Positions 57,234-64,000 of a stretch of DNA of 64,000 nucleotides are shown in pieces (positions within the stretch are counted from its first letter, which is position 1; every line of letters starts with the position of its first letter). The stretch spans positions 2,294,001 through 2,358,000 of the forward strand of contig OZ244935.1 in NCBI GenBank assembly GCA_965222005.1. Direction: 5' to 3'. A program made the translations under genes and the position numbers. The notes under the pieces are model-generated. The model did no database searches. It had not been told where the DNA came from and worked only from the letters and a program-made list of their open reading frames with translations. This stretch comes from CBDCTM01 sp965222005. Its GTDB lineage: Bacteria > Bacteroidota > Bacteroidia > Chitinophagales > Saprospiraceae.

Positions 57234-58736
57234 ATGAAAAAACTGTTGAAGTTAGGCTCTGTTCTTTTCCTGGCTCTGTTTGTATTGGCTTCCTGTTCCA
57301 AAAAGGAGAAGTCGGCTACAACTGGTTGGAATTACAATGATCAAAAATGGGGAGGCTTTGAAAAGCTGAACTATGAAGGGCAGGCTACCGGTCCGAATCT
57401 GGTGCTGGTGCAGGGAGGTACCTTTTCTATGGGAATCACTGACCAGGATGTGACCTATGATTGGAACGCCATTCCCCGTAGAGTGACTGTTTCTTCCTTT
57501 TATATGGACGAAACCGAAGTGGCTAACATAGACTATCGCGAATATTTATACTGGCTGGATCGCGTCTTTAGTGAATCTTATCCCGAAGTATTGATGAATG
57601 CCCTCCCCGATACATTGGTGTGGCGGGAAGAGCTGGCATACAACGAGCCTTTTGTGGAAACCTATTTCCGCCATCCGTCATATGATGACTATCCAGTGGT
57701 AGGAGTCAACTGGGTACAGGCCAATGAGTATTGTAAGTGGCGCACCGACCGTGTCAATGAGATGATCCTGATTGAAAAGGGCATTCTCAACCCCAATCCT
57801 GAGCAAAAGGATGAAGACAACTTCAACACCGAATCTTACCTGGTAGGTCAATATCAGGGAGATGTGAGGAAAAACCTCAAAGATCATCAAACAGGAGGAG
57901 AGCGCCCCGTTCGCTTCGAAGATGGTATTATGCTGCCTTCCTACCGATTGCCTACCGAAGCGGAGTGGGAATATGCAGCTCTGGCCCTGGTGGGCAACCA
58001 AACTTCTGCAAAAGACGAACGCATCTCGGATAGAAGACTGTACCCGTGGAATGGCAACACAGTTCGCTTCCAACAGCGCAATAAATATCAAGGAGAGATA
58101 CTTGCCAACTTCAAAAGAGGGCGCGGAGATTATATGGGAATGGCCGGTAAGCTGAATGACCAGGCCCATATCCCGGCTCCTGTTCGGACCTTTTTACCTA
58201 ACGATTTTGGCCTTTATCATATGGCAGGAAATGTGAATGAGTGGACAATGGATTTATATCGCCCTCTGACCAGTATGACCCTTAGAGGAGTTGATGACCA
58301 TGACCTCAACCCCTTCCGTGGCAATAAATTCCAAACGCGCGTTCTTGACGAAAACGGCAAGCCGGTTGAAAAAGACAGCCTCGGCCGTATTCGCTATCGT
58401 TATGTGGAAGATGATGAAGTGGCGAATCGCGAAAACTATAAGCGTGGCCAGGTTTACAATTACCTTGATGGTGATAAGGAGTCCTTTGTGTTGTATGATT
58501 ATGGCAAAACTACTCTGATCAGCGACAAGTCGCGCGTGATCAAGGGCGGATCCTGGGCTGACCGTGCCTTTTGGCTGTCGCCGGGAGCACGCCGCTTCAA
58601 AGAAGAGGATAAGGCCGATCGTACTATTGGCTTCCGATGTGCCATGACGCGGACGGGAGGCCCTTCCGGCAACGAAGATACCGGAGGTAATCAGTTTAAA
58701 GTGAAAAAGAAAAAGACAAAGAGGAAGTACAAGTAA
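57234..58736 (+). CDS. gldJ: Gliding-motility lipoprotein GldJ
   Basis: 500 aa. Lipobox FVLASC (Cys 21). From about residue 58 an FGE/sulfatase-modifying fold: VLVQGGTFSMGITDQD, YMDETEVANIDYREYLYW, PVVGVNWVQANEYCKWRTDR, YRLPTEAEWEYAA, MAGNVNEWTMDLY and RVIKGGSWADRAFWLSPGAR. It is structural, not an enzyme. GldJ stabilises GldK and is needed for gliding and type IX secretion. The C-terminus is a basic KVKKKKTKRKYK tail; in Flavobacterium the GldJ C-terminus matters for motility. gldJ-murF order is conserved in the phylum. Confidence 0.93.
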   Translation: MKKLLKLGSVLFLALFVLASCSKKEKSATTGWNYNDQKWGGFEKLNYEGQATGPNLVLVQGGTFSMGITDQDVTYDWNAIPRRVTVSSFYMDETEVANIDYREYLYWLDRVFSESYPEVLMNALPDTLVWREELAYNEPFVETYFRHPSYDDYPVVGVNWVQANEYCKWRTDRVNEMILIEKGILNPNPEQKDEDNFNTESYLVGQYQGDVRKNLKDHQTGGERPVRFEDGIMLPSYRLPTEAEWEYAALALVGNQTSAKDERISDRRLYPWNGNTVRFQQRNKYQGEILANFKRGRGDYMGMAGKLNDQAHIPAPVRTFLPNDFGLYHMAGNVNEWTMDLYRPLTSMTLRGVDDHDLNPFRGNKFQTRVLDENGKPVEKDSLGRIRYRYVEDDEVANRENYKRGQVYNYLDGDKESFVLYDYGKTTLISDKSRVIKGGSWADRAFWLSPGARRFKEEDKADRTIGFRCAMTRTGGPSGNEDTGGNQFKVKKKKTKRKYK

Positions 58737-58752
58737 ACCCAAAGTATTTTGG

Positions 58753-58793
58753 AAAAAAAGGTCTCTATAGTAAACATGTAGAGACCTTTTTTT
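58753..58793 (+). terminator. Terminator after gldJ
   Basis: AAAAAAAGGTCTCTA (58753-58767) pairs perfectly with TAGAGACCTTTTTTT (58779-58793). The T-run merges with TATCTTTTG (58793-58801), a near-match to a -7 box only 9 nt before the murF ATG, so murF may be leaderless or depend on read-through. Confidence 0.85.
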
Positions 58794-58809
58794 ATCTTTT
58801 GGCTGCACA

Positions 58810-60117
58810 ATGAATATCCAGCAGCTATACACCCTTTATCAAGCTCATCCCGAGGTGTCCATTGATAGCCGTAAAATCAAACCCGGCTGCCTGTTTTTTG
58901 CACTCAAGGGCGCGCACTTCAATGGCAATGCCTATGCCCAGGCTGCCCTGGAGGCGGGTGCTTCAGCAGCTATCATCGATGAGCCCGCCTTTTATAAAGG
59001 GACGGCTTATGTGTTGGTAGAGGATGTGCTTTCCGTTCTTCAACAACTGGCCAGCCACCATCGGCAGAAGTTTGAAATTCCCCTCATCGCCATCACGGGC
59101 AGCAATGGCAAAACGACCACCAAAGAACTGACAAGTGCTGTATTGAAGAGCCACTACAAGACCCATGTAACCAAAGGCAATTTTAACAATCACATCGGGC
59201 TGCCCCTTACCTTACTGGCCATGCCGGCAGATACGGAAGTGGCCGTCATTGAAATGGGCGCCAATCACTCGGGTGAAATTGCACAATTGTGTCGCATTGC
59301 CGCACCTACACATGGTCTGATCACCAATATTGGTAAGGCACATTTGGAAGGCTTTGGCAGTTTGGAGGGCGTACGCAAAGCCAAAGGGGAGCTGTTTGAT
59401 TGGCTGGGCACGGAAGGTGGAACGGCCTTCGTCAACACGGACGAAGCCTGGCTGGAGGAAATGAGCCAGCATATCGGCCATCGGGTTTTTTATCGACAAG
59501 CTGACCAACCCGACCCCCAATTGCCAGTGCTGGAAACCATATTGCTGGGCAGTTCGCCTACCCTGTCAGTAGCTTTCCGTTCCAATGATGGAAGCCAACA
59601 CGAAGTGCATAGTCAGATATATGGCAGCTACAATTTTAATAATATCATGACCGCTATTTCGATAGGGAGGTATTTCAAAGTGCCTGGTGACAAAGTCAAA
59701 CAGGCCATTGAATCCTATGTGCCTGCCAACAATCGGTCACAGCTGCTTGCTATCGGTTCCAACCAATATATTTTGGATGCATACAATGCCAATCCTTCCA
59801 GTATGCGGAGCGCACTTGAGCATTTTGATCGGCTGCCGGGCCGCAAAATCGCTGTGCTGGGAGATATGCTTGAACTAGGTGAAGTAGCGGAGGCAGAGCA
59901 TAAGGCTCTTTTGCAGATAGCACAAGAGGGCAATTTCGATCAGATATGGTTGGTGGGGCCACTCTTCCGAGCAGCGGCCGGGGCGAATGAACCTGCATTG
60001 AAAATTTTCTCGGATGTCGAGGCTTTAAAGGAATGGTTTGACGGAAAGTCGTTTGAGGGGATTACCTTTTTGCTAAAAGGCTCCAGAGGTATGGGTCTGG
60101 AAAAGCTGGTTCATTAA
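58810..60117 (+). CDS. murF: UDP-MurNAc-tripeptide--D-Ala-D-Ala ligase
   Basis: 435 aa. Last cytoplasmic step of UDP-MurNAc-pentapeptide synthesis. N-terminal domain with SIDSRKIKPGCLFFALKGAH, ATP loop GSNGKTT (97-103), VIEMGANHSGEIAQL and NIGKAHLEGFG in the central domain, and C-terminal VLDAYNANPSSM-type motif (ILDAYNANPSSM) plus LGDMLELGEVAEAEH. Converges with the ureohydrolase-like gene, 22 nt apart. Confidence 0.95.
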   Translation: MNIQQLYTLYQAHPEVSIDSRKIKPGCLFFALKGAHFNGNAYAQAALEAGASAAIIDEPAFYKGTAYVLVEDVLSVLQQLASHHRQKFEIPLIAITGSNGKTTTKELTSAVLKSHYKTHVTKGNFNNHIGLPLTLLAMPADTEVAVIEMGANHSGEIAQLCRIAAPTHGLITNIGKAHLEGFGSLEGVRKAKGELFDWLGTEGGTAFVNTDEAWLEEMSQHIGHRVFYRQADQPDPQLPVLETILLGSSPTLSVAFRSNDGSQHEVHSQIYGSYNFNNIMTAISIGRYFKVPGDKVKQAIESYVPANNRSQLLAIGSNQYILDAYNANPSSMRSALEHFDRLPGRKIAVLGDMLELGEVAEAEHKALLQIAQEGNFDQIWLVGPLFRAAAGANEPALKIFSDVEALKEWFDGKSFEGITFLLKGSRGMGLEKLVH

Positions 60118-60139
60118 TTTGGCAAGCACGTATAGATGG

Positions 60140-61243
60140 CTATGCAAACCTCTTCCAGGCATTAAGCAGGCGATCCGGCAGATCGTCCTGGCAAGCCATC
60201 TGATAATCGAAGTAGGAGCAGGGGACAAGCCTGTGGCGATACTGCTTTTTTTTAATTTTTACGGGAATCTGCATCCACCATCTTCCACTTTTTGTACTCT
60301 TCCAAAAGGTCAGCCGGTTATTGGAATGTTTCCAGTTGACTACATATTCTACCAACCCCTCATTGCTGGCGGGATAATCGTTGTGGCGGGCAAAAAATCC
60401 ATCCAAAAAATACCAAATGATTTGAGCGATCGCTTCCGCGCTCTGCAGGGAAGGGTCATTGGCAAGCCTATATCCACTGATAATGAATGAGCTAAGTTTG
60501 TTGCTCAAACCTGCATAGCGACTGATCTGGCAGGCTTCTTCCAAGAACAGGCCACTTGGCGAAGGGGAGCTTTGGGCAGGAGCATCTGCCTGGCGGATAG
60601 CGGAAAGGCTGAAGCTTAATATATCAGCATCCCGGATCAGGGGCTCGGCCAGTTCTAATGCCTGCCGCATTTGGCCCAGGCGGAGTGTATCCCAATTGCG
60701 TTGCTGAAAAAATTGAATGAGAGCAGGGGCACAATAGTGGGTCTGATATGCGATCAGTGCCTGGTTGAAGAGGCCCGGCTTCCGGCTATGTACAATCCGA
60801 TTGGCATAGGAGTCGGTTCGTTTGCCCTGAGGGATGAGCGGGAGGCGATCGCCGACCCAGGCGAGATTGAGGAGTTGCTTTCTGTTTTGATAAGCCTTGT
60901 AGAGGGCCAGGGTATGGTGGGAGTGAGGGGTAAGTATAATAGGAACGATATTGCTTTCCAGTAGCTCGTGGATGAGCGGTATGAGAAAGGAATTGTCGGA
61001 TTTACGGGTATTGCCAAGATCGGCGATTTGATATTTTTTAAAGGGGAAAGCCATTTGATAGAGAGCTCCCCGGATTAGATCGCTGGCTGCTGCTTCGATG
61101 CCGATGATGGCAACTTTGGCCTTTTTAAGGCTGGGCAGCCGGTTGGCATGCATGAGGATGTTTTTGCCAAAATGAGCAGAACCGAGCTTTTGGAAGGCTG
61201 GAATTTGTTCAGTAAAGAGGGGTTGCAGCCAATTGCTTAGCAT
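60140..61243 (-). CDS. Ureohydrolase-fold (arginase/formimidoylglutamase-like) protein, probable pseudoenzyme
   Basis: 367 aa from ATG 61243; a TTG at 61264 is rejected because it overlaps the -7 box. The C-terminal half fits the Bacteroidota arginase-like family (SGLFLEEACQISRYAGLSN, AEAIAQIIWYFLDGFFAR, WKSTKSGRWWMQIP, LVPCSYFDYQMA). The manganese motifs of true ureohydrolases do not appear: in place of GGDHS there is LTPHSHHTLA, in place of DAHxD there is AWVGDRLP, and in place of SxDxDxxDP there is SFSLSAIRQADAP. No catalysis is therefore assigned. It sits beside murF/gldJ, a position seen for this family in the phylum. Confidence 0.78.
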   Translation of the reverse strand: MLSNWLQPLFTEQIPAFQKLGSAHFGKNILMHANRLPSLKKAKVAIIGIEAAASDLIRGALYQMAFPFKKYQIADLGNTRKSDNSFLIPLIHELLESNIVPIILTPHSHHTLALYKAYQNRKQLLNLAWVGDRLPLIPQGKRTDSYANRIVHSRKPGLFNQALIAYQTHYCAPALIQFFQQRNWDTLRLGQMRQALELAEPLIRDADILSFSLSAIRQADAPAQSSPSPSGLFLEEACQISRYAGLSNKLSSFIISGYRLANDPSLQSAEAIAQIIWYFLDGFFARHNDYPASNEGLVEYVVNWKHSNNRLTFWKSTKSGRWWMQIPVKIKKKQYRHRLVPCSYFDYQMACQDDLPDRLLNAWKRFA

Positions 61244-61261
61244 GAGGGTAGTTTTTCTCAA

Positions 61262-61269
61262 CAAAAGTA
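61262..61269 (-). promoter_or_regulatory. Candidate -7 element of the ureohydrolase-like gene
   Basis: Reads TACTTTTG on the minus strand, 18 nt before the ATG at 61243. TTG at the usual spacing is not found. Confidence 0.4.
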
Positions 61270-61333
61270 AAAATTTAGGGAAGAAAATCAGAGAAAGAAC
61301 AATTAGATCAGTTATTTTTCGCCAAAATCAATT

Positions 61334-61339
61334 AGGAGG
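61334..61339 (+). promoter_or_regulatory. Perfect Shine-Dalgarno of the dehydrogenase gene
   Basis: AGGAGG, 6 nt before the ATG at 61346. Other starts inspected in this window lack such a site. Confidence 0.85.
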
Positions 61340-61345
61340 AAACGA

Positions 61346-62575
61346 ATGGAAGATTTATTGGTAAAATACAAAGAAAAACGACCGGAGATTATCTTCGAAT
61401 GGTCGGACCGCGAAAGCTCTGCCAGAGGCTGGGTGGTAATCAATTCGCTGCGCAATGGAGCTGCCGGCGGAGGTACCCGAATGCGCAAAGGACTCACCAG
61501 AGAGGAGGTGATCTCATTGGCAAAGGTGATGGAAATCAAGTTTTCGGTTTGCGGCCCTCCCATTGGCGGTGCTAAAAGCGGCATTGATTTCGACCCCGCT
61601 GATCCCCAAAGAGATGCAGTGCTCGAACGTTGGTATGCAGCGATATTCCCTTTATTGAAAAACTATTACGGCACTGGCGGAGATCTCAATGTGGACGAGC
61701 TCAAAGACGTCATCCCGATTACCGAAGACCTTGGGCTTTGGCACCCCCAGGAAGGCATCGTAAACGGGCATTTGCAGTCGGGAAAAGGAGAAAAGATAAG
61801 TATCATCGGGCAGCTGAGATACGGCTGTGCAAAGATTGTGGAAGATGTGAATTTCGTTCCGGATGGGCACAAATATGCCGTAGCGGATATGATTACCGGA
61901 TATGGAGTAGCGGAGTCGGTGAAACATTACTATCAGCTATTTCGTACTCTTTCATTGGAGGGAAAGCGAGTAATCGTCCAGGGATGGGGTAATGTAGCCT
62001 CAGCAGCAGCTTGGTATCTGGCTTTTCATGGAGCCCGGATAGTGGGGATCATAGACAAAGGTGGCGGCTTATTGAACCCGGAAGGGATGTCGTTTGAAGA
62101 GGTCAAGAGATTGTTCCTCAATAAGAAGCGGAATAAGCTGAGCGCTGATTATATCTTACCTTTTGATGAAATAAACGAAAAGATTTGGCAATGTGGAGCC
62201 GAGGTTTTTATTCCTGGTGCTGCATCAAAATTAGTGAGCCGGGAGCAAGTAGATCAAATGATTGCAAAGGGCCTGGAGGTAATAGCATGTGGAGCAAATG
62301 TGCCCTTTGTGGATGATGGTGTGTTTTTTGGCCCCACAGCAAAATATGCCGATTCAACGATCAGTCTGATCCCCGATTTTATCGCCAATTGTGGCATGGC
62401 ACGCGTTTTCGCTTATTTGATGCAACCGGATGTGGTAATGACTGATGAGTCCATCTTCCAAGACATATCACAAACCATCCGAAAGGCACTTCAGGAGGTG
62501 CAGCAGAGCAAGAGCGATGGCACAAACATTTCGAGCACTGCATTGGAAATTGCATTAAAAAAACTCATCAAGTGA
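61346..62575 (+). CDS. Glu/Leu/Phe/Val-family amino acid dehydrogenase
   Basis: 409 aa. Oxidative deamination of an amino acid with NAD(P). Substrate domain: K65 in MEIKFSVCG, catalytic K77 in PIGGAKSGIDFDP and D113 in GTGGDLNVDEL; coenzyme domain with the Rossmann turn VIVQGWGNVASAAAWYL (about 210-226). Length is between the short Leu/Phe/Val enzymes and the 450-aa hexameric GDHs; a glutamate-type enzyme is plausible but the specificity residues are not decisive. Start fixed by the AGGAGG. Divergent from the ureohydrolase-like gene. Confidence 0.9.
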   Translation: MEDLLVKYKEKRPEIIFEWSDRESSARGWVVINSLRNGAAGGGTRMRKGLTREEVISLAKVMEIKFSVCGPPIGGAKSGIDFDPADPQRDAVLERWYAAIFPLLKNYYGTGGDLNVDELKDVIPITEDLGLWHPQEGIVNGHLQSGKGEKISIIGQLRYGCAKIVEDVNFVPDGHKYAVADMITGYGVAESVKHYYQLFRTLSLEGKRVIVQGWGNVASAAAWYLAFHGARIVGIIDKGGGLLNPEGMSFEEVKRLFLNKKRNKLSADYILPFDEINEKIWQCGAEVFIPGAASKLVSREQVDQMIAKGLEVIACGANVPFVDDGVFFGPTAKYADSTISLIPDFIANCGMARVFAYLMQPDVVMTDESIFQDISQTIRKALQEVQQSKSDGTNISSTALEIALKKLIK

Positions 62576-62654
62576 TTAAATAGAGGAAATTTATTTTTTC
62601 AAATTAAAATAAAACATTATATTGTTGTTGGAACACCCATAGATTAAGGTTTTT

Positions 62655-62685
62655 AAAGTGCAAGTGTTGGTAAAAAAAAGTGCAA
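62655..62685 (+). promoter_or_regulatory. Direct repeat upstream of the OmpA-like promoter (possible activator site)
   Basis: AAAGTGCAA at 62655-62663 and 62677-62685, start-to-start 22 nt (two helical turns), ending 5 nt before the -33 TTG. Confidence 0.5.
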
Positions 62686-62690
62686 AATAT

Positions 62691-62720
62691 TTGTGACATT
62701 TAAAAAAAACAATACTTTTG
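62691..62720 (+). promoter_or_regulatory. Promoter of the OmpA-like gene
   Basis: TTG (62691-62693), 19-nt spacer, TACTTTTG (62713-62720), a full consensus. Start near 62727, leader about 68 nt. Confidence 0.7.
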
Positions 62721-62794
62721 TACTTCCTGTTTTATAAGGATTTTTTGTTATAAGTTATAACCACCTATTTTTTAAATAATCAAAGTAAAACCCT

Positions 62795-64000
62795 ATGACA
62801 AGGAAAATTTATTCACTCGTCGTAATATTCCTGAGCGTATCCCTCTTTACGCTTACTTTCGCACAGGATGATGATGCCGCTTACAAAAATCTGCGATTTA
62901 GCGCTCAACCAAAACATCAGTCGGAAATTGGTATTCATGCCGGTCATTTTATGATCATCGGTGATATCATTCCCCGGCCAGGATGGGGGGCTGGGCTGCA
63001 TTTTCGCAGAGCATTCGATTATGCCTTCGCCTGGAGGATTGATCTGCAACTGGGCAAGGCAAGAGGTCTGGAGCCCAGAAACAGTGCTTCTGGTCATGCA
63101 GTGGCTAATCGTGTACTCAATGGTACGGAGGATCCCAATATCAATTTTGCTAATTCCCACTGGTACCATAACTACAAGACAGACTTCTACTCCGCTACCT
63201 TCCAGGGTATCTGGAGCCTGAACAGCTTCAACTTTAAAAAGCAAATTCGCAAGATCAATTGGTACATACTGGGAGGCGTAGGTGCAGATGTGTATAAAAC
63301 ATACTACGATGCACTGGATGACAATGGAAATCCACATGACTTTAGCAGGATAGGCGATGGCCTGAATCCGGAAATTAACCGAGAAGACCGTAGAACGGTT
63401 AGAGATCGCCTTAAAGACCTCTTGGATGGCGATTACGAAACCCGCGCCGAAACAGCTACCGGCCGCCGCAGTGATGATGGTGATCAAAAGAAAGAACGCC
63501 AGATCAACGGCCACGGAAACATAGGCTTTGGTATGGCTATCAAATTGTCTGACCGCATTAATATAGGCTTGGAACACCAGGCAACCATTGTATTTGGTAA
63601 TGAAGGTGACTTACTCGATGGCTATCGCTGGAGAACTCCTTTCGACCTTACCCAGTATCGCGATATGATCAATTATACCAACCTGCGCATCAATTTTAAT
63701 ATTGGCAAAGGAGAAGATCGTTCCGAACCGCTTTGGTGGGTGAGCCCCTTGGACCTGATTGCTGAAGACCTCGCTGAGGTGAAAGCCCGACCTGTATTAG
63801 ATCTAACCGATTCTGACAAAGACGGGGTGATCGATATGATCGATCAGGAAAAAGACTCTCCCGAAGGCTACCCCGTCGATACCAGAGGTATTCAGTTGGA
63901 TAGCGACAACGATGGTGTTGTAGATGGCGAAGATGATGAACCGCACTCTCCTCCAGGCTATGAAGTGGATAGCAAAGGCGTTGCCCAGGTACCTGCTCCC
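62795..64000 (+). CDS. OmpA-like outer-membrane protein with TSP type-3 repeats (3' end cut by window edge)
   Basis: First 402 residues; the frame is open to the edge. Signal peptide (MTRKIYSLVVIFLSVSLFTL..FAQ, about 1-23). Residues 40-320 form a beta-barrel-like domain (HQSEIGIHAGHFMIIGDIIP, WGAGLHFRRAFDYAFAWRID). From about 339 acidic calcium-type thrombospondin-3 repeats begin: DSDKDGVIDMIDQEKDSPEG and LDSDNDGVVDGEDDEPHSP. In this family a peptidoglycan-binding OmpA domain follows, presumably beyond the edge. Strong own promoter. Confidence 0.88.
   Translation, partial: MTRKIYSLVVIFLSVSLFTLTFAQDDDAAYKNLRFSAQPKHQSEIGIHAGHFMIIGDIIPRPGWGAGLHFRRAFDYAFAWRIDLQLGKARGLEPRNSASGHAVANRVLNGTEDPNINFANSHWYHNYKTDFYSATFQGIWSLNSFNFKKQIRKINWYILGGVGADVYKTYYDALDDNGNPHDFSRIGDGLNPEINREDRRTVRDRLKDLLDGDYETRAETATGRRSDDGDQKKERQINGHGNIGFGMAIKLSDRINIGLEHQATIVFGNEGDLLDGYRWRTPFDLTQYRDMINYTNLRINFNIGKGEDRSEPLWWVSPLDLIAEDLAEVKARPVLDLTDSDKDGVIDMIDQEKDSPEGYPVDTRGIQLDSDNDGVVDGEDDEPHSPPGYEVDSKGVAQVPAP

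Noticed and set aside
57234..58736. Formylglycine-generating enzyme activity for the FGE-fold protein
   Set aside because: Lipobox, length, basic tail and position before murF and near porU/porV identify GldJ, a structural member of the fold.
1..64000. tRNA genes, rRNA, CRISPR arrays, insertion sequences, integrase or attachment sites
   Set aside because: Scanned by eye for T-loop GTTCRANNC contexts, regular repeat-spacer patterns, transposase motifs and terminal repeats; none found. A covariance-model or HMM search would be the decisive check.

Overview
The window is 64 kb of a Bacteroidota (Bacteroidetes) chromosome, most plausibly from the Saprospiria/Lewinella-type branch (the class-level placement is inference). 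Phylum evidence seen directly: a type IX secretion locus (porV, porU, a PorP/SprF protein, gldJ), a secreted protein with a type IX C-terminal sorting domain, promoters of the TTG-N19-21-TAnnTTTG type, an almost complete lack of Shine-Dalgarno sequences, an ECF sigma/FecR pair with an STN-domain partner, and zinc-free forms of S4, S14 and L36. I found no tRNA, rRNA, CRISPR array, insertion sequence or prophage; the window is core chromosome with a few accessory cassettes.

Layout. 1-5.3 kb: an edge-truncated GH3-superfamily adenylating enzyme, lolA, a lipoprotein gene and ftsK. 5.5-11.7 kb: a small thiamine-binding-like protein, then an envelope-signalling cassette (ECF sigma factor, FecR anti-sigma factor, and an STN domain fused to surface repeats instead of a TonB receptor), an outer-membrane protein, a GIN-domain lipoprotein and a DinB-fold protein. 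11.7-11.9 kb: a 173-nt array of 23 CCG-led 7- and 8-mers. 11.9-20.7 kb: UbiA prenyltransferase and amidohydrolase (one operon), an AT-rich TPR-like gene, a receiver-PAS-kinase-receiver protein with a decayed kinase core plus a single-domain response regulator, a polyprenyl synthase and a GNAT acetyltransferase.

20.8-44.1 kb: the fused str-S10-spc-alpha ribosomal supercluster from rpsL to rplQ, with secY, map, infA, rpmJ and rpoA in the usual Bacteroidota order, followed by carA, eno, a DivIC/FtsB-like protein and sucD. A terminator and fresh promoter split it between map and infA, and another hairpin lies between infA and rpmJ.

44.2-64 kb: a tail-anchored unknown protein, a 1251-aa NtrY-like membrane histidine kinase, the RNase P RNA gene rnpB, a type IX cargo protein, porV and porU on the minus strand, then a PorP/SprF gene, gldJ and murF on the plus strand, a ureohydrolase-family protein without the classical metal motifs, a Glu/Leu/Phe/Val dehydrogenase with a rare perfect Shine-Dalgarno, and an edge-truncated OmpA-like protein with thrombospondin type-3 repeats.

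The best candidates for something new are the kinase-dead hybrid signalling protein (16.4-18.3 kb), the receptor-less ECF/FecR/STN cassette (5.9-9.2 kb), the CCG 7/8-mer array, and a 33-nt stem-loop-like element occurring about 100 nt upstream of two exported-protein genes 46 kb apart.
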